Source of the DNA: Membranipora membranacea
Lineage: Eukaryota; Bryozoa; Gymnolaemata; Cheilostomatida; Membraniporidae
Reading direction: 5' to 3'
DNA length: 64,000 nt
Assembly: GCA_914767715.1 (NCBI GenBank)
Contig: OU612071.1
Coordinates: 3,410,001 to 3,474,000, forward strand
The translations under genes and the position numbers were made by a program. The notes beneath the pieces were generated by a model. The model saw only the letters and a list, made by a program, of their open reading frames with translations, was not told the origin of the DNA and did not search any database. Within the stretch, counting starts at the first letter, position 1. The number at the start of each line of letters is the position of its first letter. This document shows positions 40,501 through 55,500 of the stretch, in pieces.

Positions 40501-43500
40501 ATGGTCTAGATGATCGAAGTTTGACAAATTATGATTGATAGGGCGATTAGCAAGACACTATCTGGATCGGCAATAAGTTTGTTGTCATTATTCCATTCAG
40601 TTTCAAGTCTCTCTTTTCCTATATTAACTCACTATGACGTCATTTATTGATATTTTCCAGTGGGCCAACCCACTTGGGATTCCCAAGAATGTTCACAAAC
40701 AATACACACAGGACACACAACTCTTAGACACAATTTATCTTAATCTTAAAATCTATGCAGACAGGCCATGTGTGTATACCTAGGCCTATAACTCAGTGTT
40801 TCCTCCAATAATTTACAATCAGGAGTTCTGAGGGTTATTAGTCAATCCCAATTGTCCAGTCTTGTGTATACTTTTATTATTTTTATATGATGTGGCAACT
40901 TTCGTTGAACCTATGATTTAAATGATATTAGACACTAATTAATTTATAATGCAAGACTTTTTTCCCCATATTATCATGTACGACTACTTTGTTTACTGTA
41001 GATACTGCTGGGTTTTTGAGATGGATGACTCAAGTCTCTCTTGGTAGTATTCCAATTATTACATCATTCACGGCTCATCACACGGAAAGTACAGAGGGAT
41101 TCCAGGGCTGCCTGGGAAATCTAACTGTCAATGATGAGAGGATAAATCTTAATTCAACCGCTTATAACGGAGAGCTAGGTAACTTTTATCATTCTCATTC
41201 ACTTTGATGTCAATACTTCAAATTGTGTCCTCGAATACAGTTTATTTGCACCAATTCATGAGCGCGACTTCCCCAAAAGTACAAACAAATTCGTTTTTGT
41301 CTTGATGGATACTAGTCATAAACTATCAACAGGATTATTTTCAATCGTGTGGTTGAGGTTTCCCAGGTGCCACTCGTACCAACCCAAAGCCTGTCAATTT
41401 TTTCCCTAGACTGCATCTCAGTGCTAGTCTAAGCCTTGGACAGATTTCCATCCAACACAATCTGTAAACATGGTGAGATAGTAGTATTTTATAGTGGATT
41501 ATCCCCTCTCTGTTTCAGGATGTAGACAGACTAGTGGATGTGCCTCTGATATTTGTTATAACGATGGAGTTTGTGCGGAGAGCTGGGATAGAGCGCCTAA
41601 GTGCCGATGTACTCCAGCCTATACAGGACAGCAGTGTCAGGTAAGATCAAGGGTCATACATATAAGTAGGCGTGTCTTCTGTATAAGCTAGGTAAGAGGC
41701 GGTACTTGTGTTTGAATTCTGCTTCCATTAGGCCAAGATTGAGAGTTTGTAACTTGAAGCTTTGTTGAAACTAGGAAACTCTCCTGAGTTTGACATGATG
41801 TACCCACAGTACGCTTCATAATTTCCATGGGCATAAGGTCAAAGTTCGCACTACACTATAAACTCATGACAGCATACTACTGTTTCCTTTGAAGGTTTTG
41901 CTGTCGTCAGAGTTTAGCTCAGATCACATGTTACACATACCCTCAGCTGGTGATATCGCAGGAGGAGAGGAGGATGTGACATCACTTACATTTATACTAT
42001 CTGTGAGGAGTCTCACTCAGCGAGCTGTTATACTGTATACTAACAATGATAATAAGCTAGCTCTGTATACTGATAATGGTATGTATTATCAGCTGAACTG
42101 CTTCATTTGTCAATCGGAAAATCATTATGTGTTCTGAGACTAGAGTCATTTGCGTCTAGCAGATTTGGTTTAATAAATTTTGAGTTGTTTCCCATACTCA
42201 TAAACTCACAACTGCACGGTAGAAAAGAAGTATCAGCTTTGCTCAATTTGATCTGCTTTGTTGCTAGGGATTGGGAATTTCCATCACACCACAGTTAAAA
42301 TGCAAAATTAAAACAATGGTCTGAAGCTAGCAGATTAAAACTGGCAACTGGTGTGTTAATTTTTATGCAAGTGTTCTGTCTTTTTTTTCAATACTTTTAT
42401 TTGGCATCATAATCATTTAGAAAAAAAATGTTTTTCGGTATGTGCCAAAAGAAGAAAGAAAAAAAGATGCAGTTTGTAAATGTATGTGACTTGAGCTAAT
42501 AATTGTTGGAGAAATCTCTACACACATCATCCATGTTCATCATCATATACATCCATATACATACATCATGATACATCATCAATATTCTGTAGCTTAGTGT
42601 AGGAGACAAGTATTTCTTGTTAAAGGGCAACCAAGGTTTCGCAGCAATGCATTAATGGGTAGCAAATAATGTGCTGGGCAGCATCAGCTTTGTGCATTAC
42701 GTGATGCAAGACTCAAAGTAGTTGCTGACTCTAAGCTGGGTAACACTTCAGTTTAGGGGAGGTTCCAAGACTTTGCTGTAATAATTATAGAGCACAGGCT
42801 AAATAATAACAGGAACAGGAAACTGCTATGTGGTATTCTCTTTTAGCTGAGTTTGTGTACCTGATGGAAGAAATGTTTCACAAGAATTCTGGCTGAATAA
42901 TCATCCGAATTATATTTTGTATTTTTCCCCATGCAGAAGGTGCAATCTGCTATTAATCAATGGCCATCAATGAAAAGTTGTTTGAAACCTTGGTTGCCCT
43001 TTAAATCAAACTGGTAGCAACGAAAAATTTTACTTAGGGTGAGCCTCGTTTTCGTGGATTATGATTAAATTTTACAGCTACTTCTCAATGGTTTGTTTAT
43101 TTCTCCAGGTACAGTGACTGCCACTTTACTAGGAGTTGGTTTCTCTCTCACATGTACAGTAGATCTGTCACATCAGCTGTCGGTAGTGTCTCTGCAGATG
43201 ACTCCTTACTCTGTGACTGTGAGTTCGGCAGCACTGCTTAACTACACTACTGGGGGTAAGTAACACTGAAATTGTGATATGACAGTAGATTAAACCTAAA
43301 GGCAACTAATGATCAAGAATGCGAGATTAACTTGATAGCAGCAAGACCCCAAGATTAAACGAACCAGATGGAAATTGGAAGTAAAAGTGATGTTATCATA
43401 AAATTAGGGATATAAGTAAGAAACAGACAGGCTTTCTTTTCGGTTATTGGAAAGATGACGATCCATTTCTGTAATCACACAGAATCAATTCTCACAACAA

Positions 43501-46500
43501 CAGCACCTTTATTAATCATAGTTAATGGATTATAGTTACTGCCCTTATTTGGGGTTCAAGTCTACCATCTGCTTCCTTATTTATTTTAGGTGTGTCGTCA
43601 TGTACGCAAAGCACTACATCACGTCTCAGTGTCAGAGCTCCTCTCTATATAGGTGCTCTGCATATCAATCCAGTGATGAATATATGGAGGGATCTGATTG
43701 GCTTCTCACAGAGCTTCATTGGTTGTATAAGGTGAGTGAGGGGCAGGGAGCTACAACGGTAGAAGTAAGTATCTTAATCAAGAATTTTATTTTTTCTCGA
43801 CCTTTATTCTATTGAATTCTCCAATTGAGTCAAGTTTTTATGTATGCTGCAGGTTTCGTACAAAATTACTAACAAGACACTTTCAACTTAGAGGCTCAAG
43901 GTAGAATTTCAAACAATCCTAGTGTCTGGCTGTCTTGATGTCAGAAAACCTTTACAATGTTGATCTGCATGCGCTGAATACAAAGCAAATAGTTTGATAT
44001 ATCAGATAGTTTACAGGAATCATTTGCTTTGTACCACTTAGATTCAGATACAACAAAGTAAATATATTATCCACCATGACGTTCTTTGTCTCTTATTTTC
44101 TGAAGTAACCTGACAATGAACAGCAGGCTGATTTCTCTCTCAAACCACACCCCCTCAGGACTAGGACTGGACCCACCACAGCCCACCCCTGGATGTAGTA
44201 GGAATGACATATGCACTCCTGATAGCTGTATGAATGATGGACTGTGTGAAGGATTATGGGATAAATTTGAGTGCACATGTACTGAGACCTATTCAGGCGC
44301 TAACTGCTCTGAGGGTGAGCTGGTCACTATTCTGTTTTTTAAACACATCCCTTTACTTTGCTGTTCCAAAGTTTGTTTTCTGGATCTGACCAGTTTTGTC
44401 TCATTTATACCATGCTGGTGTTTAGAACAATCCATCAAGAACGTAGGGATAACCCATGACACAATTTGGTCAAATTGCCTGGAAATGAAAAGATAACCTG
44501 TTGCTTACCATTTCAATATTTCCACAAATGAATGGCATGCTTTTCACTATTCATGTTCCACTCAGATCCTACAATTTCACCTCTGCAACTCACAAACAGA
44601 GTTGTAGTAGTAGTTAAATCTAAGTGCTGCTTTATAATTTGGTTGCGTAGAGTAATCACTTGATGTTATCATCTCTGTCATTGATGCGTGTTTATGTATA
44701 TTTCTGTTTCAGCTCAATCTGTCACATTAGATGGTAGGGTCAGTGCAATCACTCTGCAGATCAACCCTCTCCTATATGATGCTGTGTATGAGGGTAGTGT
44801 TAGCTTGAGGACAAGAGCTGTGAGCTCTACTATTTTACATGCCATGTACGGGACGGGGTCATCCGTAGAAGTAAGGGTGAATGATAGAGGACTGGTAGAA
44901 CTGAGGATACATAGTGTGGAAAGTCCAGGTGAGATATTGTCTTTGTCATATTACGTTATGTTATAATTAGGATCTAGTATGTCAATATATATATTTACTA
45001 TTGTTAATGAGGACAGACAACTCTGATCATATAGAATAACAATTGCATTGTGGGATTGATTATCTCAACATTCGATCCCAGGTATTTATTAGTTTAGTTG
45101 TGAAAGGCTACCTTGGTAAATTGCGGAGTGAGATATTGACTTACTGTAGCATTGAACTGTTCTCTTTCAGACTTCACCCTGACACACCCGACACCTATCA
45201 GCACTGGCCTGTGGGCTGACGTGAGCTGGAATATCGATAGACAAGTATCTCTAACTGTGAACACTATCACAGTAACTGATGTCTGGAGAAGATATCAATG
45301 GCTGCACATCGATACAGTGGATATCTATATCGGAGCCAAGCATTATCAAACTGGTATGATTCCAGACTGTGGTATCAATATGCTATGAGTCTAATGGATC
45401 ATTACCAATTTTATTTAAATAGAGAGTTCCGTAGTGCGTGCCCAGTAGTCATTGTTTGTCATGGCTTTCAACCTTGAACTTTTGGGCTTCATGATATTTA
45501 ATATTTGGACATTCATGAGCTTCTAACGTGGTCCATCAATATATGCACATCCATATGCTTTCACCAGCCCAACTTTACGCATTACGCTGTTTTACCGAAA
45601 GAATAATTAATTGGCAATTGATGTTTTCATCACCCTAATGCAAACTCTTTCCTATTAAATGAACCAATGGACATATAAATAGAGTTTTCTCATGATAATG
45701 ACTACTATAAAAACGCATATGCCCACTCTCGCTGTATTATTCAGTATAGTTAGGTTATGCAACCCACCAGTGGTCCCTAGTTAGTATAAGCATTATCGTC
45801 AATGCCTACCATTTCACTATTTGTTGGTTTAGATGATCGATGTTTGACACATTGTGATTGATAGGGCGATTAGCAAGACACTATCTTGATTGACCATAAA
45901 TCTGTTGTCATAATCGTGTGCAGTTTCAATTCTCGTCATTTCACAAATAATCTCACTATGAAGTCATTGTTGACATTTTTGATTGGGCTAACTTACTTGG
46001 GATTCCCAAGATTTTTCACAAGCATAACACACAGGATACACAACTCTTATAGACAAATTATCATAATATTAATTCCAATGCAGACAGGCCATATGTGCGC
46101 ACCTATAGACATTGGTGCTGTTTTAGAGATTCTTTGAGATCGCTCGTTCCTCTCACACCTACATTGTGTCATTTGTTTCAAAGCCTGCTTTATTGTGACC
46201 CTACGATATATTTTACAGGTTCAGCTGAGACTCTAGTAGATCATTTTATGGGCTGTATACGATCTCTGAGGTTTTCACACAAAGAAATCAACCTACTTGA
46301 CCCCCAATCTGAGCCTGCGATCTCAGGCTATACTCATGATATTAGATCTGGTTGCCACGGTGACCAAGTGTGCACTGATAACACTTGTCCTATTAATAGC
46401 TTCTGTGTTGATGGGTGGAACCTGTTCACGTGTCTATGTGAAGATGGTTGGGAGGTGAGAGCTTAGAAACATGCTCACGATCAACTTTTTTTGTAGTTTT

Positions 46501-49500
46501 CTAGTTTATTTGATCCTCAGGGTAAAATTGTAGGACTGAATAGCATTTTTTACACAGTCATAACTTCGCATGGATAATTATCACTCTAAATAGAGTACCA
46601 TCTACCTTTCAGCATGTCAAATGACTATTATTTGTGGTTCAATGATTCAGTCCCCCTTTCTTGAGATGCCCAAACCTGTAATAGTATCTAAATACTGACC
46701 TGTTTGTGGTTTTATAGGGAGTTGACTGTATCGACAGTATAGATGACTGTATAGGAGTTGACTGTAATCGTGGATCTTGTGAGGATGAGCATATTGGCTT
46801 CCGCTGTGACTGTCAGATCGGATATACAGGTATGTATGACTTGTAATATATAAATATGTGATATGGGGAGTGGAGGTATGAGAAGTGCTAACATATGACA
46901 GCTTGCTGAACTAAATGACTGTTGAAATGTGTTTAATAATACAGACACTTCAGACATATATTTTGAGGAAGGGGATTGGGCCCATGTTTCTGATGGAGGA
47001 TTGACTGACTTTCTAAATAATATATGGAACAAATTAAAGATCTGTCGTACGGGAAATAACAATATGGTGGGAAAGCTAACCCTTAGCCGGCCAGGGTTTG
47101 GACTTCAGGCTAACAATCCCAAGCGAAACAAACTCGCCTTAAATGAGCAGACAGAGAAAGGGTAACTCCTGGATAATGAACTTCTGCAGACTAGCAACTG
47201 TCAGAGCTTAGGCATACAAGCTGGAACTAGAGCCAGACCTTGTAGCGGATGCATTTATATCTGATAGAATACTTTGTTTAGCGGGATGATTTTGCCCTCC
47301 AAGAAGATTAAGAGGGATGCGACCGGACCTTGAACTGTTTGAGAGGTGTATATCCTATTTAAGGCACGCCAGAACATTGACAAAAAATGGTCTATAAAGC
47401 CTCTATGTCATCAAACTTATGATAATCAGGACGACGTTTCAACCAGAAAATTGAAAAAAATGGGGATTGGACCCAAAGCGCCCTCTTCAACTGTCTACTG
47501 AGCAACGGGAATAATATTTGCATAGAGTGGAGGGAATAATGGTGAAATGAGATTTGATTTAGGTTTGTGTACGGTATAAGATTATGTTAGGTGTGCTGTG
47601 ACACCACAAATTCTCATGAAGACAGTGTAGACAGGCTCACCAACGAGCTGGCAACAAAAAAAGATTTTGGTAGAGCATTGAGAGTTACTGCTGAGAGAAA
47701 AACCACGAGAGAAAAAAAAGGCCGAATCTCTCTGGATGCGGAAAGACCCACACTCACACGCAAATTACTCATTCTCTACGAAGATATTACTGTAAAAGGT
47801 TTTACAGCAGCACAAAAAGATATAATAATATTCAGATTGGACACTGAAATGCACTTAGTGAGATTTATACAACAAATGTGATACAGTGTCTGTGACAATA
47901 ACATAAGATGGTGTGGCCGTCTTAATATTTGATTAGATGCTGATATTTTCCATGATTAAATGCGGATATGATAAATATTGATGATGTCCATGGTATTGAT
48001 TGGACAAAATATATGTACTTTTGAAGCCCTTTATAATATAATGAGTATTTGCTCCACAGGGTTGAAGGCAGGAGGGATAATCACTGACTTTGATGTTTAT
48101 GTAAATATGATTTAATGGGCTTATTAGATAACCATGTTCTGAAGCATCAAATACTAGCAGCCTAGCAGACTGCCTTAAATATTAGCCTCAAAACTATCTC
48201 AAGAATACAAATATTTGATGGGAGTTGTTTCCTCCCTTGTTTTCCAGCAAAATTATATCAAGTTGTTGTCTTTTCTTAGGTGATTACTGTGATGCTGAAG
48301 TATTAGCCTGCGAATCCTCACCTTGTCGTCACAATCAGACTTCGGAGTGTATAAGTACCCCACCCCTCAAGTATACATGTGTATGCTTGGCTGGTTACCA
48401 TGGTGACATATGCGGCCTTGACATAGATGAGTGTGACTCCGCCCCTTGTCTCAATGACGGAGTCTGTACAAACCTTGTGAACAGGTATGATAGCCCTCTG
48501 TACGGTCTGAGAATTGATACCAATATGAGTGAAAATTCATCCAATGTTTCCTCACAATTTGGTCGGAAGAGAGAGGCACTATGCTTACCTAAACCCTTCC
48601 TTGTTTTGGCAAATCTAGTGTACAGGTTCGGCTGTTCATAGTTACTCTTGAGTAGAGATTACACTTCATTATCACTTCATTTAGAATACAACAGGACCAG
48701 GTCTCGGTTAGTATAACTGCGAATGTGAAAGTCTCATACTGTATTAGGTTGTTTAGGCATCTGTACTGTGTTATAATTATTAATCATTTGGTCGCAGCGT
48801 TTGTAATGAGTAGTTTCCTTTATTCCATTGCGGCTGCACTGATTTTGATTTTCAGATTTGCATGTGACTGTAAACCTGGATGGGAGGGTGTTACCTGTCA
48901 GATTAATACTAACGAGTGCCTGATTAACCCATGTGCAGGTAACTCTCAGTGTTTAGATGAAGTGAACGGATATACCTGTATCTGCTCTCCAGGGCTAATT
49001 GGTGAGTTTTATGTTGTCTCGGTTAGTACTGAGTTTACCGCTTGTTGGCTCGCTTTGTAAAAAATTCAGTTATCAGTTTGCCATACCTATCACAAAAAAT
49101 ATCTTGTTATTTAACTGATTCTGAAACCAATAGCTGAAACAGTAAGGTGAATAAATATAGCTCAGATTTGGATTTTGTTACCTTGTTTTGCGAGTAATTA
49201 TCGCTGACAACCAAACTTTAAGATTAAGTCTAAGGACTTGGCCAATGTATTGAGTGAACTCCACTTCTCTTGAGATGGTATCTGATGAATAATAAGTACA
49301 AAATTTAAATCAATGACTGACATGTAAATTTCAGGTGATGACTGTAGTATAGATATACAGGAGTGCAGTGAAGAACCGTGTTTATTTGACTCGCTGTGTA
49401 CAGAGCCTGAACCTGGTGAGTGTGCTTACTTTACTGTATCTAACGTCATGTAGGTGCTGGTTACAGTCGCTAGTATTAACTGTACTTAGCCCAAACTTAA

Positions 49501-52500
49501 GTATGTAGAAAGTTATATTTTGCTCGCTCTAAAAGCTGTTGCAAGCTGAATATGTCAGATCATAATGGGTTTAATACTAGTTTATGTACAATCAAACAAA
49601 CTGGTATGTATTAGACTGAGATACTGTTCAATCCGTTAAACTATGAGGATGGTAAGGGTGATGAGCTGTGACCTCATGTTTTAAATATGAAAACGAGAAC
49701 ACAACAAAAAAATTACAGCAGCAAAAATAGATAGGAGAACTTATTGTGCATGACTGTAAAGTTTTTCAGACTCAAGCAAGAATGCCGATTTTGGTTAATG
49801 TAGCTTAATAATTTAGTCTCTATATTGTGGGGGAACAACTATAGTCCGTTAATAAAGATTTTTATTTATTATGCTCGTGCGATGAAATATTATCCAAAGC
49901 ATAATATTTGAATTGGCTATTAATAAAGTTGCAATATACCAATGCTTCCTCTCTCCGTAGGTAAATATGAATGTCAGTGCCCAGACTATCTTGATGGGAC
50001 TCACTGTGATCATGTGAAGGCGGTTACTTTATTAGGCTCTGCCCACCTCTCACTTGAGCCAATCGCAGCCTTACTGAATGGAGGCGGGACTAGTGACACT
50101 CTTGTTATTCAGTTCAGCATTACAACAATGGATGTATTTAAGTCCCAAGTTTTACTTTATGCGATGGTAAGTACTTAGCAGTAAGTACCTCCCAAAGGAT
50201 CCAGTAGTCTGATGTCCTATTCTATCTAAGTAGTGGTAAGTACTTAGCAATACCTCCCAAAGGATCCAGTTGTCTGATGTCCTATTCTATCTAAGTAGTG
50301 GTAAGTACTTAGCAATACCTCCCAAAGGATCCAGTTGTCTGATGTCCTATTCTATCTAAGTAGTGGTAAGTACTTAGCAATACCTCCCAAAGGATCCAGT
50401 AGTCTGATGTCCTATTCTATCTAAGTAGTGGTAAGTACTTAGCAATACCTCCCAAAGGATCCAGTTGTCTGATGTCCTACTCTATCTAAGTAGTGGTAAG
50501 TACTTAGCAATACCTCCCAAAGGATCCAGTTGTCTGATGTCCTATTCTATCTAAGTAGTGGTAAGTACTTAGCAGTACCTCCCCAAAGGATCCAGTTGTC
50601 TGATGTCCTATTCTATCTAAGTAGATGAAAGTAAATCCGATCTGAGTGAAGTACAAAGTCTGTACACTTGCTGGAAATACCCACTCTGATCTCATTTACA
50701 AAGTAGTGTAAATATTCTCTGGTAAGATTCAAAGTTTTGACCGTACCTCAATCACCGCAGGCCACAGCGTCTAATATATCCTGGTATCATCATTCACCTG
50801 ATTGGTGTTTGCCAGATAAGTTTTATTACACATGTGATGACCGTAATGCATCTGTGTTGTGATGTTTGTTACAGAATGAAGCACTTTATCAGAGCGTTAC
50901 GCTAGAAATCGTTGACAGCAAACTGAGACTGAATGTAAACACAGGGCATGATGTCGCTGATATAACAATACCGCTGCAACCCAGATCTTCGGGGATTGTT
51001 CAGGACCAGGTATGACATTGACAGAAACAAAATGAAGTTAAATAAAATCACAAATCAATCAGATGAAAACAAGAATAAGAGTGGGAGTGACACACATTAC
51101 AAGGTTGCATTATGCATCCTTACAATACATGAGATATATTGGTAGATAGCCATGACTATTTGTTCTCTTCAACACCACAATGTTGTCACTTTGCTTTAGG
51201 AGAAATCAGGCTGTAAAATCCCTAAATATGACCATGTTTATATCAAGCTAACAGATACATCGGTTGGGACTTTAGGGTCTTGTTGGCATTATCAAGGTCT
51301 CAAAACATAACTTTTCTTTAGCTGTGATACCCTTTGTCGCTGAAAGACAGTTGATGCTTTACAAAAGCATAGGAAAGACCTGACTCACTAATTGCCGAAT
51401 ATGATAAGATAAGATAAGATAATTTTCAGGTGACAGTGACCTTGAGCTCACAGTCTGATGTCATGAGGCTGGAGATGCCAAGACTTTCATTATCATCCAG
51501 TCAGCGTATCAGCAAGCTCGACGACCTTGACCTCAACTCTACTCTGTATATTGGAGGTATGTGAGGATCTACTTAGATATTCTCTTCTGTGTTGAGTCTT
51601 CAAAAAGTGGGCATGCAGGACAAACTATTGCTTCCACTACCACTACTCCACCCTTTATTGTCGAGACCTTATTAAGCCTAGCAGTTTAGATTTTTATCAT
51701 TTTAGTAATTATGTACTGTTACGATTCGAGCATAGGAATGGCTCTAATTTCTTCAAAACATTGTAGTTACTGTAAAACTATGTAAAAATTTTTGGAAATC
51801 ACACAGATTTTTTTCGAGGTCCACATGTTGGTGTGGGACTGAATTGGCTATGAGTATCTCAAAAAAATTACATTTACTCTGATTTTTAGGTCTTCCCTTC
51901 CATACATCCTTCACACGTTCACAGATTCTATCCAGCTCTAATTTCATTGGCTGCTTGTCTGATTTAATAATCAATGAGCAGCCAATCAACTTGTTGAGAG
52001 CACCTATTAGTAATGACAGTAGTATAGCTCTAGGCTGTCAGAGTGACACCTCACAGTGTCAGAGTGACAGCTGTAACTTCCACGGTGTCTGTGTGGATCT
52101 GTGGAGAGAGTTCAGCTGCAGGTGTGACGATGGATACCAGGGAGAGAGGTGGGGTATTAACTCATTCAGGTCATTCTGACTATGGGTGGATCGGACGTAT
52201 CCTAATCCATTTTGATTGTTGAGTGTTGTCTAATATCTTCATGAACTGAAAGGTATAATTTAGCTCTTGGTTAGGCACAATGTTGACAATCTACTTATAA
52301 AAAAAAAGAGATTTTTTAATAGATTCACATCAATCTTCTGCCAAGTAAGGCTTGCCACCAGTGCCCTGACACCGAATTATATCGTATTTGTTATCTCATA
52401 TGTCTCTAGCAGTTTTTTCATTGCTTTGAGATTATCTTGACTTACTAATGAATTAACAATATTGTATTTATCCCTTGTAGATGTGAGGAGTTGTCGGTTA

Positions 52501-55500
52501 TTGAATTTGCACCTGAAAACCTACTGTATATTCCTGACCACGATACTTCTTTTAGAAAAATAGAGATTGAGTTTAGTATGGATCCATCAAGTAGCTCTGA
52601 TATCGGGGTTTTACTTTATACTCTACCAGTAAGTTGTCGAAATGTTCAGAGTTATCAGTCACTGATAATATGACCATCTGTTGATTGTGGTTCACATTTG
52701 ACTTCTGAACAACTAAGATAGACGTGATAGTTTCGAAACATTAACAATAATAATAATAATAATCAAATTGAAATAGTAGCAACATATCAATGTAATTGGA
52801 ATTTAGAGGAACTTGCTCTCAAGATATAGGACAAAAAATACCAATTATTTGACTTTAAAATTGTCTTTTGGTGAAAACAGAATATTGCGCAAATTCTGTG
52901 TTTGTAAATTATGGTTTATTCTCTAGGTGACCAGCTCCTCTGCTGTAGCTCTACATATCAATGATTCCACAATCACAGCGATATTCCTGTTAGTTGGTGG
53001 TAGCCTAGTCACAGAAGTAAACAATGTCAAGGTCACTGAAGGGGCGTGGTGTACTTTATCTCTAGAGATCTCCCAGCTTAGTCATGAACTTAGTGGTGAG
53101 TGCTTAGTTATATGATAGCCTGTATATGATGTAAATACCGAGTTAACTGTTACACCACAATCCCCACATAACCCACATGCTCCAGGGGCAGAGTCTGATA
53201 CCTTTGAGTGGACACAGGATAACATTCGGATCAGATTTATATACTTTTGATTCAGGAGCTCAAATATTGATTTACAGTTTGGGAGAATAAACGCCAGAAG
53301 AAAATATCAACTTAAACCAATCTTCCATTCAGTCTGAATGGTCTCTCCTGGTACAAGGTGGACACAACATGTATACCTGTCCTGCATAACAACAGTGCAA
53401 TTTTGTTTGTCGCTTTTTCATTGTCTTCCCTTCAGTTCCTGATTTTCATTTCAGTAGCTCTAACTAGTATTGTTACTGTATCCCTTTTTTAGTACAGTGT
53501 GATGGAGATGAGGGAGCAGTGAGCTCTACATCATCTCACAGCCAGCCAGTAGAGATCAGCGGCCCTCTATTTATTGGTGCTTTACACTCAGATAACTCAG
53601 CCTCAGTTTGGAGACTGAGCTTAGGTGATACGTCTGGTGCTATCACAGGCTGCCTCAGGTAATCTGGAGTGGAAATATTCATCAGACTTGAGGTTGTAGT
53701 ATTTTACCTCGAGAACAAACTTACTCTTGGCTAGTGTTCAATATGAATTCGATCATTCATCAGTACTTCACTTAATGTCATTGTTAGTTTGATACGGAGG
53801 CGGTTTATCAATATATTCTATTCTATACCAATGATGACAATATGCAGGTCAAAGCTCTTCTTTAAAAGTTACGGGAGTCCTGTGTCTGACAGTGATGGCT
53901 AAGATGTTGAGAAAGATGTTATCATTTTTTAAATGTTAACAATTAATACAGATCTTTCTCTTCAATATTCTGCAGAAACCTGAGGATCAATGAAAATACA
54001 GTGAATTTCTCAGCGGCCCGCTCTACACCCTTCAGTTCTGACCCGCCACAGCCACTTCCTGGGTGTTCTCGAGGTGATCACTGTAATGACAACAATAACA
54101 GGTGCTCGGACCTCTATGGGGAGTGCATGTCAAACTGGACCTCCTCAGAGTGTCACTGTATGCAGGGATTCTCTGGTGACACATGCGAGCAAGGTGAGTG
54201 GTCTGCTTATTTAAAGCTGAGTCAAAACTGTGACACTGATAATGAAATATGAGTAAGCCACTTTTCATTAAGGCTAATAACAGATTTTTTAAATTAAACT
54301 TGCGATAGGAGGTACCTCTTAATGTTCACGATTCTATAGGTGGCTAGTAAGCTGGTAACGGACAGCTGCTGGATTAGAACCTTGCCAGTTGATACTGAGT
54401 GAATGACCAGTTGAGACCTTATTTTCATAATCAGCCAATTGACGGCATGTTTCTCCCCCAATAACCATGTAACTCTGATTTATGTTTCAGCTGAGCCGCT
54501 GTCATTTGATGGTAACTCAGACTCTGTGACTATCACAGCTGACCAGACGAAGTTCTCTCTGAACACAGGAGGGAGTTTCTCATTCCGTACCAGACAGCAG
54601 CAGGATACACTACTGTATTTGGTGTCTGAGAACCGGTATTTAGGTGGGTGTTTGTCTTTATTGAAATTTATGTGACAGTCTGTACCTAGGTGGGGGCCTC
54701 TATTGAATTGTGTCTGACCGCTAATATCTTGGGAGGTTTTCTTTATGGATTTCAAATATGTTTGACATTCAGTATCTAGGTAGTTGGTATTTATTGAAAT
54801 ACATGGCAAATTCTAATTATAGTGACTATATTCTTAACCTGGCCCTGACACATAAGAGAGATGTAGATAGACGGTTGACAATGTAAAATAAAACTGAGTT
54901 TGAGTGATAACCATTCCTGAATTATTGGGCAACCTGATTTTTATTACAGAGTTCTCCATAGTTGAAAGCGGACTGCTACAGGTCAGAACACCGGATCTAA
55001 CACTTACAACCACAGCCTCCCCACTTGACGACGCTTCCTGGCATTTCATAAGATGGGAGTTAGCTCCCTTAACTGTGTATATCAATGATACACTCGCCCT
55101 TCAGTTCACTCAGGATAATATAGAGTGGTATAGAGATGACAGCGTTATCATCTACCTGGGGGCAAAGGTGTCAAGCACAGGTGAGTGGTTGTGAGACAAC
55201 ATTACTATTGCTATATTTGACAGTTTGTGAGTTGGAGCATTACGGAGCTAACTTTGTAACTGTTCATGCACATGAATTTGCTATCAAAACAAATATTTTT
55301 TTATAATTTGGAGTTGCCTTCCAGACAATAATCAGAACACAACTTCTTTATATATTCACTAACTGATTTTTACCTCTGCAATATTCGCAAAATGCACTTT
55401 GGCATAATTTTACCACAATCCCGACTAAATTGATCAAACGCATTTTAAAGAATCACATAAAAGTCGTTCTAATTAGCTTTGTCTCCTTCCTCATAGTGAT

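Noticed and set aside
50167-50625. CRISPR-like array
   Set aside because: The repeats are contiguous with no variable spacers and lie in an intron of an animal gene; it is a tandem repeat.
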